Assembly (NCBI RefSeq): GCF_009659625.1
Contig: NZ_VOIW01000001.1
Location: 1,054,001 to 1,118,000, forward strand
Source: Pseudomonas haemolytica
GTDB lineage: Bacteria > Pseudomonadota > Gammaproteobacteria > Pseudomonadales > Pseudomonadaceae
DNA: 64,000 nt
Direction: 5' to 3'
Shown here piece after piece: positions 54,955 through 63,376 of this stretch. Within the stretch, counting starts at the first letter, position 1; the number at the start of each line of letters is the position of its first letter. Below the pieces are notes generated by a model. That model saw only the letters and a program-made list of their open reading frames with translations, did not search any database and was not told the origin of the DNA. The position numbers and the translations under genes are program-made.

Positions 54955-55877
54955 GGTGTTACCTCTTGGCTCAGATGATGAACGACGTCGTTCAGGCGAC
55001 CTGGCTCTAGATTCAGTGACGTAATGTTCCAGCCTCTGTGTGTGATGAGCGCGTTGATTGACGGGAAGATGTTGTGCCCGGGCATGGCCAGAACAGTCAC
55101 CCTGCCTGGTGAGTGCCGGTCTTCTTCGATTCCTGCAACGCCGGGCAACACGGCAAGTGCCAGCAGATCCAGAGGGGTGTCTGCTGCCAGGGTCACCGCC
55201 TGGTAATGCCGGGAGCTGCGCTGCAAATCAGGCAGTGAGGCGTCGGCCACCATGCGCCCACTGGCGATAACCAAGGCACGGGTGCAGATGTCCGCCAGCT
55301 CGTTGTACTGGCGGGACGCGATAATGACCGTCATGTCCTCGGTCAGGGACTGGACGAGAGTCCTGAATTTAAGCCGCTGGTCAGGGCATAGCCCGTCTGT
55401 GGGTTCATCCAGCAGCAGCAGGGTTGGGGAATGCAGAAGAGCCTGAGCAATTGCAACTCTGCGCTTCACGCCAAGGGGAAGTACGCCGAGGGGGCAGTTG
55501 AGCACGGGCAGCAGCTCCAGCCGCGTGGCTACCCGCTCTACTTGGCTGCGCTTTTCGACACCGCTCAAACCTCGAATGCCAGCAATAAAATTGATCACAC
55601 TTTTGACGGACATCGTGTGATGGTTGAGTCCGCCTTGGAGTTGGTAGCCAACGGCTTTTTTGGCTTGAAGTGAATGGGTCTGGGTGTTGAAACCCTGGAT
55701 ACTGATTTGCCCTGAAGTCGGTTTGATCACACCGGCGATCAAGCTCAGCAGGGTTGTTTTGCCTGCACCACTCTCTCCCAGCAGGCCCAGACACTCCTGG
55801 CGCTTGGCACTGAAGGAGAAGTTGTTGATTACGCTTGTTCTGCCCAGCTTTTTTGTCAGGTTGCTTATCTCGATCAT
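54951..55877 (-). CDS. Divergent ABC transporter ATP-binding protein (GldA/NosF-like)
   Basis: 308 residues. Walker A GESGAGKT (34-41), Q-loop region VGYQLQ (Q79) and Walker B LLLLDEP with catalytic Glu158 are intact. The signature, normally LSGGQ, reads LPLGVKRR (133-140), so the serine is replaced. The H-loop histidine is replaced by Arg189 (IIASRQY). Residues about 220-308 are a C-terminal extension as in GldA. It should energise the permease next to it, but catalysis may be altered. First gene of the operon, with a 240-base AT-rich leader upstream that probably holds the promoter. Confidence 0.85.
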   Translation of the reverse strand: MIEISNLTKKLGRTSVINNFSFSAKRQECLGLLGESGAGKTTLLSLIAGVIKPTSGQISIQGFNTQTHSLQAKKAVGYQLQGGLNHHTMSVKSVINFIAGIRGLSGVEKRSQVERVATRLELLPVLNCPLGVLPLGVKRRVAIAQALLHSPTLLLLDEPTDGLCPDQRLKFRTLVQSLTEDMTVIIASRQYNELADICTRALVIASGRMVADASLPDLQRSSRHYQAVTLAADTPLDLLALAVLPGVAGIEEDRHSPGRVTVLAMPGHNIFPSINALITHRGWNITSLNLEPGRLNDVVHHLSQEVTP

Positions 55878-56118
55878 ATGTTTACCGAATAAGTTTGCCG
55901 GGGCGCGTTAGAAGGTGCCTGTTGTATTAGGAGGAGCTTTAAAAAGGGTACGTTTAATAGTTGTGCTTGGGAACGCGAGGCGCGACTAATAAGAAGAATC
56001 CTACGTTCAGATCGATAATTCGCTGAAACAATTGTTTCGTTTTGAACGCTTATTAATATTCGGATGTTTATCTGGTGTTTATATAAAGTTCTATCTTTTG
56101 TAATGAGGCCTGATTGCC

Positions 56119-57117
56119 ATGATGCTTCTACGTACCCTTGTTCTTGAACGCGACAATGAGGAGGCGCCCGTGAACGGCGCGCTGCTCTGTGGGTTTGCTG
56201 TCGCTCAAACGGCCTCGAACTTTCTTGTGTATAGCCTCGATGAAGAGGCCGAACCCGGTCACTCCAGGGTCTACATCGCCGTTCTGCGTAAAAAGCTCGA
56301 GCGCTACTTCCTGAGCGGCGTTGATTCGAAAGAGGATTTGCAGGTTGCGATGCAAGTCTTCAAGCAAATTCTGATGCTGGCGGCTGCATCGGGCTCCAGG
56401 ACAAGCCCGATGGCCGAACCACAGGTTCCCTTTCATTTCATTGACTTGAAGGGGTGCAGGTTACCGCCTGCCCGACCCGAGGATCATCACTCGGTCATTA
56501 TCAAGAAAGCACTGGTCATGAAGGTGATCACGTTGGGCATGTCAGCCCCCGCGTTGCCCGCAATCGAAAGCAATACGGTGATCGTGCCGTCTATTCGCTT
56601 TTCATCGCAAATGGTTGCACCGCCCAGAAACACAAGTCACCCGAAGATCGCGCCACCGCCTGTGGATGAAGATTACGTAGAAGAGCCGGTGCGATCGTTT
56701 GTCGCGATACCGGAGTCGCAAGTTGAGGCCAGTACCGTGCCTTTTCAGGTTGAGCAACCCGAAATAGAACTGCCCAAAGAACCTGCGCCATTGGAGCAAG
56801 AGTCTTTGCTTGAGATGGACAGCACGTTGAGTAATCTCGCCAAGGTCGCTCAGGAGCTGACGCAGAAAAGGCGTGCTGTCCTGGAAAAAGAAGAGATGCT
56901 TGAACAGTGGCAGGCTCGGCTGCAACAGCAGCAAAACCAGTTGGATGAAAAGCATCGTGAATTGGAGCAGCTCCATACTCAACTGCAGGATCAGCAGTCA
57001 GAGGTTAGCCAGAAGGCTGAAAAGTTGGCGATGATGATGTCGCAACTGTCAGGCATGCGCCAGCACCTGCAGGGTACGCTCCTCGGATTGAATCAGGTCC
57101 TGGATGGCCAGGGATAA
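56119..57117 (+). CDS. Unrecognised protein with C-terminal coiled coil
   Basis: 332 residues. Residues 1-110: a compact, partly hydrophobic region (NGALLCGFAVAQTASNFLVY, YIAVLRKKLERYFLSG). Residues about 150-230: Pro/Glu-rich, probably disordered linker. Residues about 235-320: a long heptad-like coiled coil full of Gln and Glu (QQQQNQLDEKHRELEQLHTQ), then a short LSGMRQHLQGTLLG tail. No signal peptide, no membrane helix, no family known to me. Divergent from the Gld-like operon, with which it shares the upstream region. Composition is normal for the genome except that AT-rich DNA precedes it. Confidence 0.7.
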   Translation: MMLLRTLVLERDNEEAPVNGALLCGFAVAQTASNFLVYSLDEEAEPGHSRVYIAVLRKKLERYFLSGVDSKEDLQVAMQVFKQILMLAAASGSRTSPMAEPQVPFHFIDLKGCRLPPARPEDHHSVIIKKALVMKVITLGMSAPALPAIESNTVIVPSIRFSSQMVAPPRNTSHPKIAPPPVDEDYVEEPVRSFVAIPESQVEASTVPFQVEQPEIELPKEPAPLEQESLLEMDSTLSNLAKVAQELTQKRRAVLEKEEMLEQWQARLQQQQNQLDEKHRELEQLHTQLQDQQSEVSQKAEKLAMMMSQLSGMRQHLQGTLLGLNQVLDGQG

Positions 57118-57229
57118 GCCGATGGGCTCGCCGCCCGGGTTCATTTATCATCACTCCCCGCCAGCCAACACCTGGGCATGACGCCTTGGCGTATTGGCAC
57201 CATTGGACACTGCCTGGGGATGCAAGCGT

Positions 57230-57703
57230 TTGAGTACCAAGCTGATTACCAAAGAAGGCCATGAAGCGCTTAAAAAAGAGCTGGATTACCTATGGCGTGA
57301 AAAGCGTCCAGACACTACTCGTAAAGTGACGTGGGCGGCGTCCCTGGGGGATCGCAGCGAAAACGCGGATTATCAGTACAACAAGAAGCTGCTGCGTGAA
57401 ATCGACCGGCGGGTGCGCTACCTGCGTAAACGCCTGGAAGACATGCGCGTGGTGGAGTACATGCCCGAGCAGGAGGGAAAGGTGTTTTTCGGTGCATGGG
57501 TCGAAATCGAAAACGAAGCGGGTGATACCAAGCGTTTTCGCATCGTGGGCTATGACGAGATTTACGACCGTATGGATTACATCTCCATCGACTCACCCAT
57601 GGCCCGCGCCCTGCTTCGCAAGGAGGTGGACGACGAGGCAATCGTACAGACACCCGGTGGTGAAGTGTGTTGGTGGATCACTAAGATCGAATATGTGAAA
57701 TAG
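57230..57703 (+). CDS. greB: Transcription elongation factor GreB
   Basis: 157 residues from TTG 57230 (GGGA nine bases upstream), giving LSTKLITKEG, which aligns with the E. coli GreB start; a longer in-frame frame from 57194 is rejected. N-terminal coiled coil with the acidic tip LGDRSENADYQYNKK. C-terminal FKBP-like domain with KVFFGAWVEIENE, FRIVGYDEI and DYISIDSPMARALL. It stimulates transcript cleavage by backtracked RNA polymerase through the secondary channel. Convergent with the YbbP-like gene. Confidence 0.96.
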   Translation: MSTKLITKEGHEALKKELDYLWREKRPDTTRKVTWAASLGDRSENADYQYNKKLLREIDRRVRYLRKRLEDMRVVEYMPEQEGKVFFGAWVEIENEAGDTKRFRIVGYDEIYDRMDYISIDSPMARALLRKEVDDEAIVQTPGGEVCWWITKIEYVK

Positions 57704-57707
57704 CGGT

Positions 57708-57741
57708 GAGGGTCCGTGCTCTGGGCACGGTACGGACCCTC
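57708..57741. terminator. Hairpin between convergent greB and permease genes
   Basis: GAGGGTCCGT (57708-57717) pairs with ACGGACCCTC (57732-57741) around a 14-base loop. No clean T run on either side, so termination activity is uncertain. Confidence 0.45.
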
Positions 57742-57747
57742 TGCGTA

Positions 57748-60258
57748 TCAGCCTTCGCGCAATACGGTCAGCGGGCTGGCATTCAGTGCGCGGCGGGTCC
57801 CGAATACACCGGCAGCACCGATGAGCAAGGCACCGATCACGGGCAGCAGCAACAGCCACGGGTGGGGATGCCACGCCAGGTCAAAGGCGTAACGGTACAG
57901 TACCCAGGTCACCAGCTCCGTCCCCAGTGCCGCCAGCAGGCCGCTGACGGCGCCGAGCAGGCCGAACTCAATGCGGCGCGCCTTGACCAGCAACCTGCGC
58001 TCGGCACCAAGTGCACGTAGTAGCGCACCTTGGCGGATTCGTTCATCCAGGGTGGCCTGCAGGCCGGAGAACAACACCGCCATTCCCGCCGCCAGCACAA
58101 ACAACAGTACGTACTCCACCGCCAGGGTCACTTGGGCCAGGATGCTGCGCAACTGCTCCAGCAGAGCTTCTACCTGCAGGATGGTGACGGCCGGGAAGGC
58201 CCGTGACAGGTCGACGATCTGTTGGTCATGCCCGGGCGCCAGATAGAAACTGGTCAGGTAGGTAGCGGGCAGATCCTTCAAGGTGCCCGGTTGGAAAATC
58301 ATGAAGAAGTTGGGCTGGAAGTTATCCCAGTTGATGGTCCGCAGGCTGGTGACCCGTGCCTCGCGGTTTTCCCCGCCTATGGTGAATAACAGGTGGTCGT
58401 TGAGCTTGAGTTTCAGACTCTCGGCTACCTTGGCTTCCACCGACACGCCAGGAATTTCATCGCTCGGTTGCGCCGACCACCAGGCGCCTGCCGTCAGGAC
58501 GTTACCCGGCGGCAGGTCGGCAGCCCAGGTCAGGCTCAGGTCGCGTTGAATGGCACGGTCGCCGCTGGAGTCCTTGCTGACGATTTCCTGCACGGGCTCG
58601 CCATTGATGCTGATCAACCGCCCCGGCACCACCGGGTACAGCGGCGCTGCTTGCGCCTGTACCTCCAACAGGCGGGCGCCAAAGGCGTCCTTGTCGGCGG
58701 GCAGGATATTTAGCGCGAAGTAGTTCGGCGCGTCCTTGGGCAATTGGTTTTGCCAGGTGTCGAGCAACTCGCCTCGCAACAGCGCGATCAACCCCATCGA
58801 CAGCAGGATCAAGCCAAATGCCAGGGATTGGCCTGCCGCCGCCAGCGGGTGGCGCAGCAATTGGCCCAGGCCCAGGCGCCAGGGTAGGGAGGCGCGAGCC
58901 AATAACCGTCGCAGGCTTTGCAACAGCAACAGCAGCAAGCCACCAAGGATCAACGCCGCCACCACGCCGCCGCCCAGCAAAGCGAAGGTCAATACCAGGT
59001 CCAGGCTCAGGCGCCACATGATCAGGCCCAAGGCGAAGAGCGCTGCGCCGTAGACCATCCAGGTACTTGATGGAATCGGCAGTAAATCGCGGCGCAATAC
59101 CCGCAGCGGCGGTACGCGACCCAGCGCAGCCAACGGCGGCAGCGCGAAGCCGGCGAGGGCAACGAGCCCGGTACCGATCCCCGCAACCGCCGGCAGCAGC
59201 CCACCCGCAGGCACGTCGGCGGGTAGCAGATCGTGCAGGAAGTAGAACAGGCCAAATTGAGCAAGCCAGCCGAGCAGGGCGCCGGCCAGGCTCGCCAGCA
59301 GGCCGAGTACGCTCAGTTGCAGGCTGAACAGCAACATGGCTTCACGCCGCGACAACCCCAGGCAACGCAATAACGCGCTGGCATCGAAACGTCGGCTGGC
59401 GAAGCGGTTGGCCGAGAGTGCCACGGCCACGCCAGCCAGCAGCACCGCTACCAGGCTGGCCATGTTCAGGTAGCGCTCGGCTTTGCCCAGGGCGCCGCCG
59501 ATCTGCTGGTTGCCATCACGGGAGTCTTGCAGGCGCTGGTTGGCGGCAAGGCCTGGCTTGACCAGGTCGCGATAGGTTTGCAGTGCGGTGCTGCCTTGCG
59601 GTGCGCGCCACAGTTCGCGGTAGCTCACACGACTGCCCGGCTGGACCACACCGGTGGCGTCCAGGTCAGTAAGGTTGATCATCACCCTGGGCGTGAGGCT
59701 GTAGAAGTTGCCGGCGCGGTCAGGCTCATAGGTCAGGATGCGGGCCAGGCGCAAGGTCTTCATGCCGACATCAATGCTGTCGCCGACTTTCAGGTCCAGC
59801 GCGGTCAGCAGCCTTGCTTCCACCCAGGCTTCGCCGGGTTTGGGGCCGCCGCCCGGAGTTTGTGTTCCGAAGGGCTCAGCGCTGCTTTTCAGCTCGCCGC
59901 GCAATGGGTACTGCTCGTTGACTGCCTTGATACTGGAGAGCTGGATACCATTGTCCGTGGCGATAACACTGGAGAACTCCACGATGCGGGCGTGATCCAG
60001 ACCCAGTTCGGTTCCCGATCTGATTTGCTCGGGGCGGGCTGGGGAGCTGCCTTCGAGCACCAGGTCGGCGCCCAGGAACTCGGTGGCGCGCAGCAGCATG
60101 GCGCCGTTGAGGCGGGCACCGAAGTAGCCGATGGCGGTGCTCGCCGCCACGGCCACCAGCAAGGCAAAGAACAATACGCGCAGTTCGCCTGCGCGGGCAT
60201 CGCGCAGTAACTGGCGCATGGCAAGGCTGAACAGGCGTAGCAGCGGCAGGCGTGCCAT
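57748..60258 (-). CDS. FtsX-type ABC permease (YbbP-like)
   Basis: 836 residues from ATG 60258, whose A is shared with the upstream ybbA-like stop (TGATG). Two FtsX/MacB-type permease cores: around residues 250-390 and at the C-terminus (about 715-830), plus central membrane helices and large periplasmic regions (for example FNLMIFQPG-like NFFMIFQPGTLKDLPATYL). Ten predicted helices in all, as in E. coli YbbP. The type VII ABC (MacB-like) class does mechanotransmission or lipid/lipoprotein export rather than classic transport. Substrate unknown. Confidence 0.88.
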   Translation of the reverse strand: MARLPLLRLFSLAMRQLLRDARAGELRVLFFALLVAVAASTAIGYFGARLNGAMLLRATEFLGADLVLEGSSPARPEQIRSGTELGLDHARIVEFSSVIATDNGIQLSSIKAVNEQYPLRGELKSSAEPFGTQTPGGGPKPGEAWVEARLLTALDLKVGDSIDVGMKTLRLARILTYEPDRAGNFYSLTPRVMINLTDLDATGVVQPGSRVSYRELWRAPQGSTALQTYRDLVKPGLAANQRLQDSRDGNQQIGGALGKAERYLNMASLVAVLLAGVAVALSANRFASRRFDASALLRCLGLSRREAMLLFSLQLSVLGLLASLAGALLGWLAQFGLFYFLHDLLPADVPAGGLLPAVAGIGTGLVALAGFALPPLAALGRVPPLRVLRRDLLPIPSSTWMVYGAALFALGLIMWRLSLDLVLTFALLGGGVVAALILGGLLLLLLQSLRRLLARASLPWRLGLGQLLRHPLAAAGQSLAFGLILLSMGLIALLRGELLDTWQNQLPKDAPNYFALNILPADKDAFGARLLEVQAQAAPLYPVVPGRLISINGEPVQEIVSKDSSGDRAIQRDLSLTWAADLPPGNVLTAGAWWSAQPSDEIPGVSVEAKVAESLKLKLNDHLLFTIGGENREARVTSLRTINWDNFQPNFFMIFQPGTLKDLPATYLTSFYLAPGHDQQIVDLSRAFPAVTILQVEALLEQLRSILAQVTLAVEYVLLFVLAAGMAVLFSGLQATLDERIRQGALLRALGAERRLLVKARRIEFGLLGAVSGLLAALGTELVTWVLYRYAFDLAWHPHPWLLLLPVIGALLIGAAGVFGTRRALNASPLTVLREG

Positions 60259-60941
60259 CAAGGCTCCAGGGGCGCGACCATCAGGCCGGCTTCAAGGCGG
60301 ATCAGGCGTCGGCAACGGTGGGCCAGGCGCTCGTCGTGGGTGACGAGTACCAGGGTCGTGCCGCTCTCTTTATTGAGCTCGAACAGCAGGTCGCTGATGC
60401 GCTCGCCGGTGTGGCTGTCGAGGTTGCCGGTGGGTTCGTCGGCAAACAGCACGTCCGGTTCGGCGGCGAACGCGCGGGCAATGGCCACCCGTTGCTGCTC
60501 GCCACCGGACAGCTGGCGTGGCGAGTGGGTCAGGCGTTGACCCAGGCCGACACGTTCCAGTAGATGCCTGGCACGCTCGCGGGCGTCCTTGCGGCCGTCC
60601 AGCTCCAGCGGCAACATCACGTTTTCCAGTGCGTTAAGGCTGTCGAGCAATTGGAAGGATTGAAATACAAAACCCACATGTTCGGCACGGATGCGCGCAC
60701 GCTGGTCTTCGTCAAGGGTGCTCAAGGCTTGCCCGGCCAGGGTGACTTCGCCGCTGCTGGGCAGGTCAAGGCCGGCCAGCAGGCCCAGGAGTGTGGATTT
60801 GCCGGAACCGGAACTGCCTACGATAGCCAGGCTATCGCCCTTGTTCAGTTCCAGGCTCAGTTCGTGCAGGATAGTCAGTTCACCTTCCGCGCTGGGAACC
60901 ACTTTGCTAAGGTTCCGCGCGGTGAGAATGCTTGCGCCCAT
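60258..60941 (-). CDS. ABC transporter ATP-binding protein (YbbA-like, LolD family)
   Basis: 227 residues from ATG 60941 (MGASILTARNLSK); the long upstream extension runs through the divergent tesA and is rejected. Walker A GSSGSGKST, Q-loop VFQSFQLL, signature LSGGEQQRVAIARA, Walker B DVLFADEPTGNLD and H-loop VLVTHDE are all intact. Coupled to the YbbP-like permease. The start codon lies only ten bases from the tesA start on the other strand, so the two promoters overlap within each other's coding DNA. Confidence 0.94.
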   Translation of the reverse strand: MGASILTARNLSKVVPSAEGELTILHELSLELNKGDSLAIVGSSGSGKSTLLGLLAGLDLPSSGEVTLAGQALSTLDEDQRARIRAEHVGFVFQSFQLLDSLNALENVMLPLELDGRKDARERARHLLERVGLGQRLTHSPRQLSGGEQQRVAIARAFAAEPDVLFADEPTGNLDSHTGERISDLLFELNKESGTTLVLVTHDERLAHRCRRLIRLEAGLMVAPLEP

Positions 60942-60951
60942 GGAGAATCCG

Positions 60952-61557
60952 ATGCGAATGTGGTTTTTGAGTGCTGGCCTGGCCTTGATGTGCATGGCCC
61001 AGAACGCAGCGGCGGGTACAGTCCTGATCGTTGGCGATAGTATCAGTGCCGGTTTCGGCCTGGATACCCGCAAAGGGTGGGTTGCACTGCTGGAGCAACG
61101 CCTCAGGAAGGAGGGGTTTGACGATAAAGTCGTCAATGCTTCGCTCAGCGGCGACACCAGCGCAGGAGGCCTCGCGCGGCTACCCGCGGCGCTTGCAGAG
61201 CATAAGCCCGACGTGGTTGTTATCGAGCTTGGGGGCAATGACGGCTTGCGCGGGCAACCGCCGGCGCAATTGAAACAAAATCTTGCGTCGATGATTGACC
61301 AATCCAAGGCTGGCGGTGCCAAGGTGCTGCTGTTGGGCATGCAGTTGCCGCCTAATTATGGCCCGCGATACACCACGGCCTTCGCCGACGTCTTTGGCGC
61401 GCTGGCCAAGGAAAAAAATATCCCGCTGGTACCGTTTTTCCTTGAAGGCGTGGGCGGTCACCCGGAACTGATGCAGGCTGATCAACTGCACCCGGCGGTC
61501 GCAGCCCAGGACAAGTTGCTGGAAAATGTCTGGCCGACGCTAAAACCGCTGCTATGA
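60952..61557 (+). CDS. tesA: TesA-type lysophospholipase/arylesterase (SGNH hydrolase)
   Basis: 201 residues from ATG 60952, with GGAG six bases upstream (ATG 60940 is also in frame). Signal peptide about 1-21. SGNH blocks: block I GDSISAGFG with Ser30, block II Gly in SLSGDTSAGG, block III GGNDGLRG, and block V DQLHP with the catalytic Asp/His. Periplasmic multifunctional esterase, thioesterase and lysophospholipase. Divergent from ybbA/ybbP as in E. coli and P. aeruginosa. Confidence 0.95.
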   Translation: MRMWFLSAGLALMCMAQNAAAGTVLIVGDSISAGFGLDTRKGWVALLEQRLRKEGFDDKVVNASLSGDTSAGGLARLPAALAEHKPDVVVIELGGNDGLRGQPPAQLKQNLASMIDQSKAGGAKVLLLGMQLPPNYGPRYTTAFADVFGALAKEKNIPLVPFFLEGVGGHPELMQADQLHPAVAAQDKLLENVWPTLKPLL

Positions 61558-61615
61558 CGCTTTTCTACCGGCAGGCTTTCGGCTAAGGTGGCGCCCCCCT
61601 GATCTGGAGCCCTCG

Positions 61616-61909
61616 ATGTCGCGCCCTGCCTGGTCCCTGTTTAACTACCAACTGATCGAGCCGGACGAGCAGCTGGATCTGTTTGCCTGCCAGGAAGTGC
61701 GGGTGCATTTGGTGGCGCGCCAATTGGAGTTGGGCGGCTCGATCGACCGCACGCTTTGCGGCACGTTATTGCCTGCACAGCCACGCTGGTCCTCGGTAGA
61801 TCGTTCGATTTTCCAGGACCAGCGCCTGTGCCCGTTGTGCCGGGCGATTCTCGAATCACAAAAGCGCGGCACGCCGCCAATCTGGCCGGAGCTGCGTTTC
61901 GAGCTATAG
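61616..61909 (+). CDS. Small Cys-containing conserved hypothetical protein
   Basis: 97 residues with four Cys (25, 48, 72, 75), the last two as CPLC, plus His31. The set could bind zinc. Contains a WSLFNYQLIEPDEQLDLFAC start and ends in PPIWPELRFEL. No signal peptide. Equivalent small genes lie between tesA and the L,D-transpeptidase gene in other pseudomonads. Function unknown. Confidence 0.75.
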   Translation: MSRPAWSLFNYQLIEPDEQLDLFACQEVRVHLVARQLELGGSIDRTLCGTLLPAQPRWSSVDRSIFQDQRLCPLCRAILESQKRGTPPIWPELRFEL

Positions 61910-61975
61910 AAGCAGCTGCAAGCTTTAAGCTATAAGCTGTAAGCTAGCGGCTTGTAGCTTGCAGCTTGTTTTAAC
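61909..61975. repeat. Imperfect inverted repeat built from AAGCTT/AAGCTG units
   Basis: AAGCAGCTGCAAGCTT on the left faces AAGCTTGCAGCTTG-type sequence on the right (GCTTGTAGCTTGCAGCTTG), followed by TTTT. It has short internal repeats TAAGCTATAAGC and TGTAAGCT. It probably acts as the terminator of the preceding small gene, and it resembles a multicopy intergenic repeat seen in fluorescent pseudomonads. Confidence 0.7.
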
Positions 61976-62005
61976 CTACCCGTCGTCTTGCGAAGGATTT
62001 TCCGG

Positions 62006-62974
62006 ATGTTGTCGCGCCTTTCCGTCGTCACCTGCTGCCTGTCTCTCGCTGCGCTCTGTGCGGCCGGGTCGGCGGCAGCCTTGCAGTTGCCCTTGCCGCC
62101 GCCAGGCGAGGACATTGTCGGTCAGGTCCAGGTGATCAAGGCCAAGTACGAAGACACCTTTGCCGATCTGGGCACCACCTACGACCTGGGCTATTCGGAA
62201 ATGGTCGCGGCCAACCCGGGTGTCGATGCCTGGTTGCCGGGCGCGGGTACTGACATCGTATTGCCGACACGCTTTATCCTCCCGCCCGGGCCGCGGGAAG
62301 GCATCGTGATCAATCTCGCGGAATACCGGCTGTACTACTATCCCAAGGGCCAGGACGTCGTCTACACCTTCCCGCTGGGCATTGGGCGTGAGGGCTGGGG
62401 CTCGCCGATCGCCCACACCAGTATCATCGCCAAGACGCCGAACCCGACCTGGACGCCACCGGCCTCGATCAAGGCCGAACATGCCGCCAATGGTGATCCG
62501 TTGCCCAACGTGGTGCCCGCTGGCCCGGATAACCCGCTGGGGCCGTTCAAGTTCACCCTTGGCACGCCGGGTTACCTGATCCACGGCTCCAACATGAAGT
62601 TTGGTATCGGCACGCGTACAAGCCACGGCTGCTTCCGCATGTTCAATAACAACGTACTGGAAATGGCGGGCATGGTGCCGGTGGGCACATCGGTGCGCAT
62701 TATCAACGACGCTTACAAGTTCGGCAGTAGCGGTGGCAAGGTTTACCTGGAAGCGCATACACCGTTGAACGATGACGGCACGCCGTCGGTGGTCGACAAG
62801 CATACGGCGGTGATCAACGCGTTGCTCAAGCGCGAGGATTTGGCCAATAACCTGCGGGTGAACTGGGATCAGGTGCGTGACGTCGTTGCGGCGGAAGACG
62901 GGTTGCCGACTGAAATTGGCGTACCCGGCGCAGCATCTGTAGCCGCCAGCGCTGCGGTTGACCTTCAGCAATAA
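62006..62974 (+). CDS. L,D-transpeptidase (ErfK/YbiS/YcfS/YnhG family)
   Basis: 322 residues from ATG 62006 (AAGGA nine bases upstream); the in-frame TTG at 61988 is rejected. Signal peptide about 1-25. LysM-like segment at about 50-90 (YDLGYSEMVAANPGV...DIVLPTRFILP). YkuD catalytic domain follows, with HGSNMKFGIGTRTSHGCFRM: His207 and the nucleophile Cys209 in SHGC, then R. It makes 3-3 peptidoglycan cross-links or, in the YbiS class, links Braun-type lipoprotein to peptidoglycan. The neighbouring oprI encodes just such a lipoprotein. Confidence 0.92.
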   Translation: MLSRLSVVTCCLSLAALCAAGSAAALQLPLPPPGEDIVGQVQVIKAKYEDTFADLGTTYDLGYSEMVAANPGVDAWLPGAGTDIVLPTRFILPPGPREGIVINLAEYRLYYYPKGQDVVYTFPLGIGREGWGSPIAHTSIIAKTPNPTWTPPASIKAEHAANGDPLPNVVPAGPDNPLGPFKFTLGTPGYLIHGSNMKFGIGTRTSHGCFRMFNNNVLEMAGMVPVGTSVRIINDAYKFGSSGGKVYLEAHTPLNDDGTPSVVDKHTAVINALLKREDLANNLRVNWDQVRDVVAAEDGLPTEIGVPGAASVAASAAVDLQQ

Positions 62975-62987
62975 GTGCCTTATTGAT

Positions 62988-63025
62988 AAAAAGCCCGCCA
63001 CAGTTTGCGCTGCCGCGGGCTTTTT
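62988..63025 (+). terminator. Terminator of the L,D-transpeptidase gene
   Basis: AAAAAGCCCGC (62988-62998) and GCGGGCTTTTT (63015-63025) form a stem around a 16-base loop and end in a T run. Confidence 0.85.
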
Positions 63026-63056
63026 ATTGCCTGGGGCTCAAGGCTGAATCCCGGCA

Positions 63057-63088
63057 ATAAAAAAGCCGATCCAAAAATGGATCGGCTT
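63057..63088 (-). terminator. Terminator of oprI
   Basis: On the minus strand AAGCCGATCC, loop, GGATCGGCTT is followed by a T run (plus-strand A run 63057-63064). Perfect ten-base stem at 63063-63072 and 63079-63088, 22 bases after the oprI stop. Confidence 0.92.
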
Positions 63089-63109
63089 GATAACAACCCC
63101 GGAGGATTA

Positions 63110-63361
63110 TTACTTGCGGCTTGCTTTTTCAAGCATGCGCAGAGCGCGCTCGTTAGCTTCGTCAGCAGTCTGTTGTGCTTTTTGAGCAGCAGCCAGAGCT
63201 TCATCAGCTTTACGGTAGGCTTCGTCTGCACGAGCCTGGGAGCGAGCTGCTGCGTCTTCAGTTGCAGTCAGACGAGCTTCGGTTTCTTTGGATACGCTGC
63301 TGCAACCGGTAGCCAGAACTGCGGCCAGAGCCAGAGCAGAGAATTTCAGAACGTTGTTCAT
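63110..63361 (-). CDS. oprI: Major outer-membrane lipoprotein OprI (Lpp homologue)
   Basis: 83 residues from ATG 63361 (AAGGGGA SD); an in-frame ATG five codons upstream is rejected. Lipoprotein signal [20 protein letters not shown] with acylated Cys20, then [10 protein letters not shown] and an alanine-rich trimeric coiled coil ([20 protein letters not shown]). It ends in SRK, whose terminal lysine can be joined to peptidoglycan. Very abundant protein; strong codon bias and a good terminator agree. A weak -35/-10 pair (TTGCGC, 17 bases, TACAAG) can be read about 75 to 105 bases upstream on the minus strand. Confidence 0.96.
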   Translation of the reverse strand: MNNVLKFSALALAAVLATGCSSVSKETEARLTATEDAAARSQARADEAYRKADEALAAAQKAQQTADEANERALRMLEKASRK

Positions 63362-63376
63362 CGTGTTCCCCTTCAA

